Source: Diplonema papillatum
Taxonomy: Eukaryota > Euglenozoa > Diplonemea > Diplonemida > Diplonemidae
Length of the DNA: 64,000 nt
Direction of reading: 5' to 3'
Assembly (NCBI GenBank): GCA_030068145.1
Contig: JAPJBO010000259.1
Location: 124,001 to 188,000 of the forward strand
The notes beneath the pieces were generated by a model, which did no database searches, had not been told where the DNA came from, and was given only the letters and a program-made list of their open reading frames with translations. Positions within the stretch are counted from its first letter, which is position 1. Every line of letters starts with the position of its first letter. Below, one piece after another: positions 1-11,143 of this stretch. Both the position numbers and the translations under genes were made by a program.

Positions 1-127
1 ACCACAAATGCCCAAAGAGCCGCGCCTGAATGACAGCGAACCGCCAAAGAGCGGTACTAGAGCGACTGCAAATGTCCAAAGCACCTTTGTTTGAAGGACG
101 GCAAATGACTGCAGAACGGTGCCAGAT

Positions 128-911
128 TGACAGCCAATGGCCAAGGATTGGCACCAGAACGACTGCCAATCGCCAGAGATCGTTCCAACAATGACAGCCA
201 ATGAATGACCAGCAAGCGGCACCAGAATTAACGAACAGCGTGACACGTGAATGGTATCGTTTGGCTGAACAGGAAACTGTCCAAACCTGTCAAAGAATCC
301 TGATCAATCATCAGGCAAAGACAGTTGGATAAACAACAAAGACTGCCTGCGTCGGCCGCGCTTGCAGCGCGTTTCCGAGGAACACCACGAGGAGGTGCAG
401 GTCAGATTTTTGTCCCTCATGTCAAAAACAAGCAATGAGCCATCGTCTGGACTTCGAAGCGGAGGATGATGAGGAATATCCTTTGTGTGACTCTTGATCC
501 CTTTGAAGAGTTTCCTGCAGTTCACAGCGCCACCTTGCCAAAGGAGCTCTCAACAATGCGATGAGTGCCCCTGATGTCGAAATGGGGAAGAAGTTCCGAT
601 CTTCGAAAGAACGTCGTTCGTCTGTACTTCGAATTCCTGTGAGGGTTTCTTCAGATGCATCGGTCAAAACCATCATCAAATTGAGCACGCACACCGCTCT
701 CTGCACTTGTTCACTTAATCGCAAAAAAAATGGCATACTTCATTGTTTCCGGTGGGCGCCAAAACAACCGGCATTGAACCTCGTCACCCCGCCATCTTTT
801 ATTTTGGTGTCATGTTCTTCCGGTTGTTTTTATTACCTTTTTTGTCGTTTCAATTTGAATGGTTTCAACTTCTTCTTGCTCGAGTCGGGCCTCCCATAGA
901 TGAGAGGCCCC
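128..911. repeat. 780-bp direct duplication, copy 1
   Basis: This stretch recurs at 4928-5707, offset by 4800 bases, with only a 5-base indel near 480 and a few substitutions. Both copies are entered from the same 32-bp degenerate array and end near GATGAGAGGCCCC. Short open frames inside (561-899 and 422-736 minus) have no recognisable domain and are probably not genes. Confidence 0.9.
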
Positions 912-983
912 CTTTCCTGGACAAGACGGCCGCCTTCTTTCAAAGGTTCGGGATTCACGAGGGGGCCCGCTAGGGCCACCGAG

Positions 984-1651
984 ACTATAAATATTTGTGG
1001 CTTCAAAACCCGTCCGTCCGTCACAGTAAGATTTTCCTTGTTTAAAATTCACCTTCGTCGAAAATTTTTATAAAACTCAAAAAAAAAAATTCAATAGGGT
1101 CCCCTACAGAAATCCGCGAAATAGCCTATAACCAGTCCAGGTGTCAGGATACTATAAATATTTGTGGCTTCAAAACCCGTCCGTCCGTCACAGTAAGATT
1201 TTCCTTGTTTAAAATTCACCTTCGTCGAAAATTTTTATAAAACTCAAAAAAAAAAATTCAATAGGGTCCCCTACAGAAATCCGCGAAATAGCCTATAACC
1301 AGTCCAGGTGTCAGGATACTATAAATATTTGTGGCTTCAAAACCCGTCCGTCCGTCACAGTAAGATTTTCCTTGTTTAAAATTCACCTTCGTCGAAAATT
1401 TTTATAAAACTCAAAAAAAAAAATTCAATAGGGTCCCCTACAGAAATCCGCGAAATAGCCTATAACCAGTCCAGGTGTCAGGATACTATAAATATTTGTG
1501 GCTTCAAAACCCGTCCGTCCGTCACAGTAAGATTTTCCTTGTTTAAAATTCACCTTCGTCGAAAATTTTTTTAAAACTCAAAAAAAAAAATTCAATAGGG
1601 TCCCCTACAGAAATCCGCGAAATAGCCTATAACCAGTCCAGGTGTCAGGAT
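984..1651 (+). repeat. Four-copy 167-bp tandem satellite
   Basis: ACTATAAATATTTGTGG starts at 984, 1151, 1318 and 1485, giving exactly 167 bp per unit and almost no divergence. Each unit carries one TATAAATA and an A-run of about 10. The period is close to one nucleosome. No open frame of note. Confidence 0.95.
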
Positions 1652-2330
1652 TGGTCGGGTTTGCAGCACAGGTTTGTAACGTTTTTGTGCACCGCACCAA
1701 CGACTCTCAAACTTTCTTAAAGGTACTGCTTTGAAGAATCCAGGGGCAGTCCGCAAATCCGAAAAAATTAAAGGAAGAATTCGACATACTGTACTCACGC
1801 TCTTGTGGCTTCCCCCTTTTGCGCATCGCTTTTTTTTTTTTGTTACGCCGCTCCACCCGGCACTTGGGACCCCGTAACGCGCTCATGGGGGTTCCATTTT
1901 CATGGGCGCGGAAACCAAACGGGAAAAGAGGAAAATTCCACCACGAATACACAAGCATGTCCGCCTTACTCTATTTTACTGGGGGCTGTTTTGGTTTTGG
2001 TGGCGTACCACCTGCCCTTTTCGTCCTGTGGTGGCGAGCCGCCCACATGACCTTGCATTTTTGTGTTCTCTTTTTTTTTTTTTCCCTTGCGTATTGGCCT
2101 GTTTGTGTATTCGCGTTTTGAAGGTGGTGGGGGGGGAAATGGTAAACATTCGGAAAAACACGGCATACCTTGGCTGGAAAAGAGAGATATATAAATAAGA
2201 GGAAGGGCATTCCGTGCTTCATCGATTCATTGCTTCATCTATTGCTTTGCGTTCTTTGTTGACTTCTTGTGCAGCAAGCTGGACCCTAAGTGCAATGCAA
2301 ACAACACACCTTTCGTTCTGCCACTGTTTG
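1652..2330. other. No gene seen
   Basis: Unique-looking sequence with several poly-T and poly-A runs. Overlapping short open frames on both strands (for example 1805-2121 plus, 1971-2222 minus) have low-complexity translations and no domain. Confidence 0.5.
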
Positions 2331-2645
2331 TTGTAGGTGCTGTTGATGCTGTTGATGCTGTTGCTGCTGTTGCTGCTGTTGCTGCTGTTGCTGCTGTTGC
2401 TGCTGTGCTGCTGTTGCTGCTGTTGCTGCTGTTGCTGCTGTAGGTGCTGTAGGTGCTGTAGGTGCTGTAGGTGCTGTAGGTGCTGTTGTTGCTGTTGGTG
2501 CTGTTGGTTCTGTTGGTGCTGTTGGTGCTGTTGGTGCTGTTGGTGCTGTTGGTGCTGTTGGTGCTGTTGGTGCTGTTGGTGCTGTTGGTGCTGTTGGTGC
2601 TGTTGGTGCTGTTGATGCTGTTGGTGCTGTTGGTGCTGTTGTTAA
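2331..2645. repeat. GCTGTT / GCTGTTGGT minisatellite
   Basis: Tandem GCTGTT units grade into a 9-bp GCTGTTGGT array. All frames stay open: the minus strand reads Asn-Ser-Thr repeats, the plus strand Leu or Cys repeats. This follows from a period divisible by three and is not evidence of a gene. Confidence 0.9.
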
Positions 2646-3600
2646 ACTTGGGCAATGGTATGTGTTTGTTTCTGCTTCCTGACTCCTGCTGACGCTCCCC
2701 CCTCATCTTCTGATTCTCTATCTGCTGCCCCTGCTGCTGCCAGCTGTTACCCTGGCTGCCCCTCCTAGCTGATGCTCATCTTGCTTATTCCCCTGTTGAT
2801 GCAGCTGCTGCTGCTCCTCTATCTGCTGCCCCTCTAGCTGCTGCTCCTCCAGCTGCTCCTGTAGTGGTTGCTCATCTTGCTTCCTTCTTGCTGCTGCTCC
2901 TCGAGCTGCTGCTCATCTTCCTTCTTCCCTCTTGCTGTAGCTCTTCCTCCTGCTTCTGCTCCTCTATCTGCTGCCCCTCTAGCTGTTCTATCCTCTAGCT
3001 GCTGCTCATCTTGCTTCTTTCTCTCTTGCTGCAGCTCTTCCTCCTGCTTCTGCTCCTCTTTCTGTTGCCCCTCTAGCTGTTTTATCCTAGCTGCTGCTCC
3101 TCTAGCTGCTACTCATCTTGCTTCTTCCCTCTTTGCTGCTCCTCGAGCTGCTCCTCATCTTGCTGCTGCTCATCTTCCTTCTTCCCTCTTGCTGTAGCTC
3201 TTCCTCCTGCTTCTGCTCCTCTATCTGCTGCCCCTCTAGCTGTTCTATCCTCTAGCTGCTGCTCATCTTACTTCTTTCTCTCTTTTTGCTGCAGCTCTTC
3301 CTCCTGCTTCTGCTCCTCTATCTGCTGCCCCTCTAGCTGTTCTATCCTCTAGCTGCTGCTCATCTTGCTTCTTTCCTCTTGCTGCTGCTCCTCGAGCTGC
3401 TGCTCATCTTGTTCCTGCTCATCTTCCTTCTTCCCCTCTTGCTGTAGCTCTTCCTCCTGCTTCTGCTCCTCTACCTGCTGCCCTTCTAGCAGTTCTATCA
3501 TCTAGCTGCTGCTCCTCTTGCTTCTTCCTCTTGCTGCTCCTCCTCTATCTGCTGCCCCTCTAGCTGTTTTATCTTCTAGCTGCTGCTCCTCCTGTCTGCT
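2646..3600. repeat. Degenerate CTGCTG/CTCCTC pyrimidine-rich array
   Basis: Strand-asymmetric CT-rich sequence in which longer blocks recur (for example TGCTGTAGCTCTTCCTCC near 2930, 3190 and 3440). No gene. Confidence 0.8.
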
Positions 3601-5040
3601 GCTCATCACGCTACGGCTCGATAGCAAGACCTAAAATTCCCAAAGAGTCGCGTCTGAATGATAAAGAGCGGCGCAAGAACGACTGCAACTGTGGGCGGCA
3701 ATGACAGATGACAGATGAACGGAGCTAGACCACAAATGTCCAAAGAGCCATGCCCGACTGACAGCAAACGGCCAAAGTGCGGTACGAGAACGACTGCAAA
3801 TGTCCATAACACCTGTCTTTTTTTCCTTCAAGGACAGCAGATGACCGCAGAACGGTACCAGAATGACAGCCAATGTCCAAGGAGCGGCACCAGAACGACT
3901 GCAGATCGCCAGGGATTGCCCCAAGAATGACAGCCATTGACCAATGAACAGCGTTAGAATTACACAAATGCCCATGAGCCACGCCTGAATGACAGTGAAC
4001 GGGCAAAAGAGCGGCGCTAGAACGACTGCAATGGCCAAACTACGGAACGAGAACGACTGCAACTGGCCGGAGATCGCCCAGGAAGGACAGCCAATGACCA
4101 AAGAGCGGCACCAGAATGACAGTGAACGGCCATAGAGCGGTACCAGAACGACTTTGCCAGAATGCCAGCCAATGGCCAAGGAATGTGCCAGAACGACTGC
4201 AGATTGCCAGAGATCGCCCCCAGAATGACAGCCAATGACCCGCAAGCGGCACTAGAATGACTGCCTATGACCAACGAACGGCGCTAAAATGACCACAAAT
4301 GCCCATGAGTCACACCTGAATGACGGACCAAGAGCGGCGCTGAAACGACTGCAATGGCCAAACTGCGGAACGAGAACGACTACATCTGGCCGGAGATCGC
4401 CCAGGAAGGACAGCCAATGACCAACGAGCGGTACCAGAATGACAGTGAACGGCCATCGAGCGGTACCAGAACGACTGTGCCAGAATGCCAGCAAATGGCC
4501 AAGGAGCGGCGCCAGAACGACTCCCAATGACCAAAGAATGCCGCCAGAACGACTACAAATGCCCATAGAGCCTGAAGGACGGCGGTCGGCCAAAGAGCGG
4601 CGCTAGAACGACTGCAAATGTCCAAAGAACGGCGCTTGAACGACTGCAAATTGCCCAAGAGCAGCGCCAGCATGACTGAAAATGGCCAAACTGCGGCGCG
4701 AGAACGACTGCAACAGGCTGGAGACCGCCCAGGAATGACAGCCAATGACCAAAGAGCGGCACCAGAATGACAGTGAACAGCCACAGAGTGGTACGAGAAC
4801 GACTGCAAATGTCTAAATCACCTTGCTTGAGGGACGGCAAATGACCGCAGAACGGTGCCAGACTGACAGCCAATGACCAGCAAGCGGCACCAGAATGACT
4901 GCCAACGACCAAAGAACAGAGCTAGAATGACAGCCAATGGCCAAGGATTGGCACCAGAACGACTGCCAATCGCCAGAGATCGTTCCAACAATGACAGCCA
5001 ATGAATGACCAGCAAGCGGCACCAGAATTAACGAACAGCG
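3601..5040. repeat. Degenerate ~32-bp tandem array
   Basis: Units of the type GAGCGGCGCTAGAACGACTG followed by CAAATGTCCAAA repeat with many substitutions. The same family covers 1-300, on the upstream side of the first duplicated block. Long minus-strand open frames (3631-4245, 4380-4808) are by-products: a 32-bp period rotates the reading frame. Confidence 0.85.
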
Positions 5041-5707
5041 TGACACGTGAATGGTATCGTTTGGCTGAACAGGAAACTGTCCAAACCTGTCAAAGAATCC
5101 TGATCAATCATCAGGCAAAGACAGTTGGATAAACAACAAAGACTGCCTGCGTCGGCCGCGCTTGCAGCGCGTTTCCGAGGAACACCACGAGGAGGTGCAG
5201 GTCAGATTTTTGTCCCTCATGTCAAAAACAAGCAATGAGCCATCGTCTGGACTTCGAAGCGGAGGATGATGAGGAATATGTGTGACTCTTGATCCCTTTG
5301 AAGAGTTTCCTGCAGTTCACAGCGCCACCTTGCCAAAGGAGCTCTCAACAATGCGATGAGTGCCCCTGATGTCGAAATGGGGAAGAAGTTCCGATCTTCG
5401 AAAGAACGTCGTTCGTCTGTACTTCGAATTCCTGTGAGGGTTTCTTCAGATGCATCGGTCAAAACCATCATCAAATTGAGCACGCGCACCGCTCTCTGCA
5501 CTTGTTCACTTAATCGCAAAAAAAATGGCATACTTCATTGTTTCCGGTGGGCGCCAAAACAACCGGCATTGAACCTCGTCACCCCGCCATCTTTTATTTT
5601 GGTGTCATGTTCTTCCGGTTGTTTTTATTACCTTTTTTGTCGTTTCAATTTGAATGGTTTCAACTTCTTCTTGCTCGAGTCGGGCCCCCCATAGATGAGA
5701 GGCCCCG
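4928..5707. repeat. 780-bp direct duplication, copy 2
   Basis: Second copy of 128-911. It ends at an abrupt junction with an A-rich low-complexity tract (5707-5790). Confidence 0.9.
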
Positions 5708-5928
5708 GGGAAACCAAAAAAAAAAAAACAAAAAAAAAACAAAAAAAAAAATGGGGCCCTCCCCCCGAAAAAAAAAAAAAAAAAGGGAGGGGGTGTTGGT
5801 GAGTTGGGAGTTGGGTCCGAAAGTTTGCCCGCCCGCCCTTGCCCCCTGTGACCTTGGCTTTCGTCAAGGCTTTCCGTTTTTGCGTAAAGTACAAACTGCC
5901 GATTCTTGCTTTCCCCTTTTCATAGCTG

Positions 5929-6452
5929 GCAGCGACTCTAACCGAAGTTTTTCTCAATGAAAATGGCTTGCGACTCTAACCGAAGTTTTTCTCAATGAAA
6001 ATGGCTTGCGACTCTAACCGAAGTTTTTTGTAATGAAATGCTCTACGCGACTCTAACCGAAGTTTTTCTCAATGAAAATGGCTTGCGACTCTAACCGAAG
6101 TTTTTTGTAATGGAAATGCTCTACGCGACTCTAACCGAAGTTTTTCTCAATGAAAATGGCTTGCGACTCTAACCGAAGTTTTTTGTAATGGAAATGCTCT
6201 ACGCGACTCTAACCGAAGTTTTTCTCAATGAAAATGGCTTGCGACTCTAACCGAAGTTTTTTGTAATGGAAATGCTCTACGCGACTCTAACCGAAGTTTT
6301 TCTCAATGAAAATGGCTTGCGACTCTAACCGAAGTTTTTTGTAATGAAAATGCTCTACGCGACTCTAACCGAAGTTTTTCTCAATGAAAATGGCTTGCGA
6401 CTCTAACCGAAGTTTTTTGTAATGGAAATGCTCTACGCGACTCTAACCGAAG
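5929..6452 (+). repeat. Higher-order repeat, 38 + 40 bp dimer
   Basis: Every unit begins GCGACTCTAACCGAAG. Type A ends CTCAATGAAAATGGCTT; type B ends TGTAATGGAAATGCTCTAC. After an initial A-A pair they alternate as a ~78-bp dimer, which implies amplification of the dimer rather than single units. Confidence 0.9.
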
Positions 6453-6525
6453 AGCTGCCCCAAATCTCAGATTTTGCAAACCTGAAAATCTCAGATTTTG
6501 CAAACCTGAAATCTCAGATTTTGTA
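6453..6525. repeat. AATCTCAGATT motif cluster
   Basis: Three copies of AAATCTCAGATTTTG, joined directly to the end of the 78-bp array. Further copies lie at 7703-7770 and in the large blocks at 8076 and 8561. Confidence 0.85.
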
Positions 6526-7702
6526 TTTCACATCGTGTCTTCCCGATTACCTTGACCATTTGATCGAGCGCATACGAGTATGCTAACTCGGATCTGGAAC
6601 GAGTCCATGGGAGAGGAACGGTCTTGACTTTTGCATTTTCATTGGCACATGACCGATTCATTTTGCATTCCCTCCATGTCTTTCGAGCACGTGGTATGTC
6701 ATTCATACTCATTCTAATCGGCATCCCTCTTCTTGAATCGCGAACGATTCTTTCCGTGGAATGTTAACACCGCCATTTGAGATTATCGAGGCGAGGTCAT
6801 GCCAGATTAGTTAGCTATGTCACTAGAGCGGAGTGCTGCTCCGATTCAGAATGTGATTGACTCACTCTAGTGATTAGCGTTCTTGCCTTATGAATACCAG
6901 TCTCTTTCATTTGCCAGTCTTTGATTTTCATTTCATGCGTGGTTGACCATCATATTACCATCAGGAGAGGTAGTGATCCTTCCGTCCTCCTGGAGCTCAA
7001 GAGCTTCCAGGAGGGGAGGACCCCCTTTCCTATATTGGGCATGACCCCTTTTCCCGAACTGGGGGGGTCGGCGACGCGCACGCGTCCCTCCCCCCCTCCC
7101 TACAGTTGCCTGTAGGAGAGAGAGGAGAGAGGAGAGAGGGAGAAGAGAGAGAGAGGAGAGAGAGCAGCGCACGAGAGTCACCTGGCAACAACGCGCCCAC
7201 CTCATACCCTTGCTCCTGAGCACAACACCTCCATCTCCAATCTTCTCCGCGCCGGGAAGCTCCCGCACCGGCCCAGAGCTCAACCTTTTTACAAAGGGAG
7301 CCGAGGGCCAGAACAGGAACTTTGACGCGAAAAAAAATGGCGAGGGGGTGGGGGCCTGAAAGAGGGCATTTTAGCGGGCGAGGGGTCACCTCGCGACGAA
7401 ATCTCAAAGCTTGTCTCCCCTGATTCTCGGGCGGGACCCTACCTCCCCGGACCCCCTATCCCTCTCCTGTGTCATCATCCCGAGTGCTCAAGCCGAAGCG
7501 AACATCTCAGGGAATCATACGACGTGGAGAGAAAAAAGAGGCAGGTTTGGTAAGGTGCGGCCGGAGATCAAGAGAGATTCCGCTTAAGATCCGTCTTTCG
7601 ATTTGCCTTAAATATGATGATTCAACCATTCATTCCATTCCATTCAAATTGACCAACATCGAGAGACTCTGGGTGGATTCATCACTTTTTTCTTTCCATC
7701 AA
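6526..7702. other. Intergenic; GA-rich tract
   Basis: No recognisable gene. 7110-7166 is a GAGAGAGGAG purine tract. A minus-strand frame (6491-6724) and a plus frame (7469-7834) are open but run into the AATCTCAGATT repeats and show no domain. Confidence 0.45.
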
Positions 7703-7780
7703 TCTGAGATTTTCGATTTTGCAAAATCTGAGATTTCAGGTCTGCAAAATCTGAGGTTTTCGATTTCCTCACACAATGCA

Positions 7781-7943
7781 GTGCTCCTGTGCAGACAAAA
7801 CTTGAGTGTTGCAAACGAAATTTTCACCAACTGAAATTGGGACCCCACACACTGAAATCAAGTGCTCCTAAGCAGACGAAATTTGAGTGTTGCAAACGAA
7901 ATTTTAACACCTGAAATAGGGACCCCACACACTGAAACCAACT
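7781..7943. repeat. Tandem pair, ~82 bp
   Basis: AGTGCTCCT...GCAGACGAAA...GAGTGTTGCAAACGAA...GACCCCACACACTGAAA occurs twice in a row (about 7781-7861 and 7862-7943) with a few differences. Confidence 0.8.
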
Positions 7944-8075
7944 GGTGGCAACCTCCTGCCATCTCTTATAATAAAAATTTTAAGCGCCGAAGGCGCAACC
8001 CCCCCAATCCGACAGAACACACTGCCTGGAACTGTCCTAAAGCTGAGCCCAAAAAAATTTGACCCAAAATTTTTG

Positions 8076-8360
8076 TTGTTGTAGTTCTGAAAATCTCAGA
8101 TTTTGCACTCACACCAAAATCTCAGATTTTGCAAAATCTGAGATTTTGGTGAAATACGCAAAATCTGAGATTGGCCCATTTTGCAAAATCTGAGATTTGC
8201 AAAATCTGAGATTTGCAAAATCTGAGATTTCAGGTTTGCAAAATCTGAGATTTTCAGGTTTGCAAAATCTGAGATTTGGCCCAGCAAAAAAAAATTTCTG
8301 GGTTCGCCAATCTCAGATTTTGCAAAATCTGAGATTTCGCGTTTGCAAAATCTGACACCC
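8076..8360. repeat. Palindrome-rich block, copy 1
   Basis: About 285 bp built from AATCTSAGATT, an 11-mer that is its own reverse complement except at the central base, in both orientations and spaced by TTGCAAA or short linkers. An essentially identical copy lies 485 bp downstream. Confidence 0.9.
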
Positions 8361-8560
8361 ACCCGACTCGGCCCGGTAGAAGGTTCCCTGGTGGGACACG
8401 TGGCGTGCTCGGGCGGCGCGCTACGACCCGGCCCGGTTGAGGTTTTTGGGGAGGCGACATGTTTTGCGACAGGTGAATGGGGACCTGCCCTTGGGATGGC
8501 TCCCGGGGCGGATTGCGGGTTTGACCCGTCATGTTTTACAGGATTCTGGTTTGAATCAAA

Positions 8561-8845
8561 CTGTTGTAGTTCTGAAAATCTCAGATTTTGCACTCACACC
8601 AAAATCTCAGATTTTGCAAAATCTGAGATTTTGGTGAAATACGCAAAATCTGAGATTGGCCCATTTTGCAAAATCTGAGATTTGCAAAATCTGAGATTTG
8701 CAAAATCTGAGATTTCAGGTTTGCAAAATCTGAGATTTTCAGGTTTGCAAAATCTGAGATTTGGCCCAGCAAAAAAAAATTTCTGGGTTCGCCAATCTCA
8801 GATTTTGCAAAATCTGAGATTTCGCGTTTGCAAAATCTGACACCC
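8561..8845. repeat. Palindrome-rich block, copy 2
   Basis: Direct repeat of 8076-8360. The 200 bp between the copies (8361-8560) is GC-rich, quite unlike the AT-rich blocks on either side. Confidence 0.9.
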
Positions 8846-8989
8846 GCCAGTCTGCAGCCGTTGTTCGGCTGGCGTTCCTCTGGCAGCGCTCTCTCTCTCT
8901 CTCAAATGACAGTGAGAATGTGGGGTAGGCCTTGCTTATTGATTCACGGTTGAACGAAGCTAGCGCACAAGGTTTGCCTGTTCTCGCAC

Positions 8990-9208
8990 CTACTTTCCGA
9001 TTTCACACAGATGCTCTACAAACTTCGGCCTGAGCTCCTTCCTGCGTTCGTCTGTTGGTGGGTTCTCCCACTTGACGGGTTCCGCCGTGGCCACTCCAGT
9101 TGAAAGAGAACGGTAAAAGGTCACCAAGTCAGGATACTCGTAGTTTAACTGAGGGAATTCTGTATCGCAAGGCACTCTCCCACAGGTTACCTTACCCCTC
9201 CCGTACAC
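8990..9208 (-). CDS. Possible coding fragment, unknown
   Basis: A 72-residue open frame with ordinary amino-acid composition (it contains LVTFYRSLSTGVATAEPVKW), unlike the low-complexity frames nearby. On the minus strand its 5' side abuts the truncated inverted-repeat element at 9228. It could be the remnant of a gene or transposon exon. No family recognised. Confidence 0.2.
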   Translation of the reverse strand: MYGRGKVTCGRVPCDTEFPQLNYEYPDLVTFYRSLSTGVATAEPVKWENPPTDERRKELRPKFVEHLCEIGK

Positions 9209-9227
9209 TTCGATCCCCGTTCTTTTG

Positions 9228-9430
9228 TCAGAACCTTGTGTCTTTTTGAAACGCTCCCGCGGGGCCGATGGACCCCAAAAAAAAAATTTGGCAAAAAAAA
9301 ATTTTGCTCAACTTCTGCAAAAATTACTGCAGAGTTTGTTCCAAAATTTTAAAATTCAAAAATCCCATTTTTTTTCTGGAACTAAAATTTTGGCCATTTC
9401 CAAAAAGACACAAGGTTCTGACCCTGCATG
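9228..9430 (+). mobile_element. Short inverted-repeat element, copy 1
   Basis: Starts GTCAGAACCTTGTGTC and ends AAGACACAAGGTTCTGACC-CTGCATG, so the ends are inverted repeats. The left tip is damaged. The interior carries CGCTCCCGCGGGGCCGATGG and long A/T runs. The right tip is followed by ATACTCCG. Non-autonomous, MITE-like. Confidence 0.85.
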
Positions 9431-9558
9431 ATACTCCGTCCGCCACCGTCCGCTCGCTCGGATACTCCGTCCGCCACCGTGCGGTAGCTCGGAAACTCCG
9501 TCCGATACCGTCCGCTAGCTCGGATTCTCCGTCCGCTGCCGTCCGCTAGCTCGGATAC
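9431..9558. repeat. CCGTCCGC~TCGGATACT tandem array
   Basis: About 31-bp units of the type ACTCCGTCCGCCACCGTCCG followed by CTCGCTCGGAT. Remnants continue at 9770-9815 and 10028-10075. The inverted-repeat elements are inserted in this array at GGATAC. Confidence 0.8.
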
Positions 9559-9769
9559 CATGCAGGGTCAAAACCTTGTGTCTTTTTAAAACGCTCCCGC
9601 GGGGCCGATGGAGTCCGAAAAAAAATTTTGGAAAAAAAAAATTTTGCTCAACTTCCGCAAAAATTACTGTAGAGTTTGTTCCAAACTTTTAAAATTCAAA
9701 AAACCCAGTTTTTTTCCGGAATTTTTTTTTTTGCCATTTTCAAAAAGACACAAGGTTTTGACCCTGTAT
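9559..9769 (+). mobile_element. Short inverted-repeat element, copy 2
   Basis: Complete copy. The tips are CATGCAGGGTCAAAACC and GGTTTTGACCCTGTATG, continuing into AAGACACAA / TTGTGTCTT for about 28 bp of inverted repeat. It is flanked on both sides by ATAC, a likely 4-bp target duplication. Confidence 0.9.
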
Positions 9770-9815
9770 GATACTCCGTCCGCCACCGTCCGCTACCGTC
9801 CGCTCGCTCGGATAC

Positions 9816-10027
9816 CATGTAGGGTCAAAACCTTGTGTCTTTTTGAAAATGGCAAAAAAAAAATTTCCAGAAAAAAAATGGGTTTTTTGAATTTTAAAAG
9901 TTTGGAACAAACTCTGCAGTAATTTTTGAGGAAGTTGAGCAAAATTTTTTTTCTCTAAAAAATTTTTTAGGGCCCCATCGGCCCTGCGGGAGCGTTTTAA
10001 AAAGACACAAGGTTTTGACCCTGCATG
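9816..10027 (-). mobile_element. Short inverted-repeat element, copy 3
   Basis: Same element with the interior reversed (the GGCCCCATCGGCCCTGCGGG side is at the right). Again flanked by ATAC on both sides. Confidence 0.9.
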
Positions 10028-10075
10028 ATACTCCGTCCGCCACCGTCCGCTAAGTCGGATACTCCGTCCGCCAGG

Positions 10076-10536
10076 ACCAATATTTCAACCCGAAGCTCGG
10101 GTTTTGAGCTGCCGGGCACAATGAGAAATAGCTTTTGGCAATCACACTAATGCAACAAATTTACAGCTTTTGGAGTCGAAAGCTGGGCCCAGCTACTCTC
10201 AGTATGTGAGTGGGCTCACCACCGATATCTGGGGGGGGAGGGACCTACCCACCTCTGAGCCAAATTTGCAGGAAAAAATTCCACGATAGTAATAATCCTC
10301 TCCCCCAAAGCGGCTAGCAATTCTTGCTGTGTGGCGCTACCTTCGATGAGCAAAACACTTGCACGTGCCGCATTTGGTCCGAACACCCCTCAACACAGTC
10401 ACACGCACCAAGTGCCACGAGGACACCCGAAAAGTGCTCTGTACAACATTTTGTAGGATTTTACGTGGGGCTCAGAGCTCAAGCTACTTCCCTGGATGCA
10501 GCCAAAAATAAAAAATGGACACCCCCCCCCTCCGCG
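10076..10536. other. Intergenic, nothing recognised
   Basis: No domain-bearing frame, RNA gene or clear repeat seen. Confidence 0.5.
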
Positions 10537-10598
10537 GTTAAATAACCTGGCCTCAGTGGTGCAAGCACCACGCGCTCTTCAAACCCAAGAAACATTTT
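10537..10598 (+). mobile_element. LINE 3'-end fragment
   Basis: CCGCGGTTAAATAACCTGG through the terminal poly-C matches the last ~60 bp of the LINE at 15618-15690. It is the 3' end of an otherwise missing copy and abuts the next element head to tail. Confidence 0.75.
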
Positions 10599-11143
10599 CC
10601 CCCCAACCTGTCGCTTTTGTGACGCCACAAACTTCGTTTCCCGAGACGTTACCATACGGCCCAACCCCCGAACACCAAGAGAGGTACAGTTTGGAAGGGA
10701 CTGCATGTCAAAGCAGGAAAAGGCATATGGAAACGCTCAGAACCAATAAAGAACAAAAAAAGTCGTAACCCAACACAGGACGAGAAGGAAGGAGCAGCAC
10801 CACCAGAACCGAGAAAGAACAAAAAAAGAAGAATACTACGCACCAAACCCACCACCCACCCCAACCCGGGCTTCCTTTTTACCCCTGCAAACCCGTGAAT
10901 AGGTGCTACGGGAGTATCTGGCAACCGCTGCTTAACAGTGCTCACGTGGGCGGTGTCTTCGGACAGCACCTCGTGATGTTCGCATCACAAAACAAAGAAG
11001 ACAGTGAAATGGTCGTTACCTGGTCGGGTTTCGCTCGCGACCGTTTCCTGAACAATCCTTCACTAAATCCGCGGTTAAATAACCTGGCCTCAGTGGTGCA
11101 AGCACCACGCGCTCTTCAAACCCAAGAAACATTTTCCCCCCGT
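10599..11143 (+). mobile_element. Internally deleted, non-autonomous LINE copy
   Basis: Its first ~330 bp match the 5' region of the LINE (11228-11556); its last 213 bp match the LINE 3' end (15478-15690). The whole coding region is missing. The junction falls at CCGCTGCTTAACAGTG. In the full-length element about 40 bp around this junction are present on both sides of the coding region, so recombination between them would produce this form. Another copy is at 61343-61788. Confidence 0.8.

Noticed and set aside
2239..2706. 155-residue Asn-Ser-Thr repeat protein on the minus strand
   Set aside because: Encoded by a GCTGTTGGT minisatellite; no signal peptide or unique flanking domain.
3631..5046. 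Several long minus-strand frames
   Set aside because: Overlapping frames of a 32-bp array whose period shifts the frame each unit; no conserved protein.
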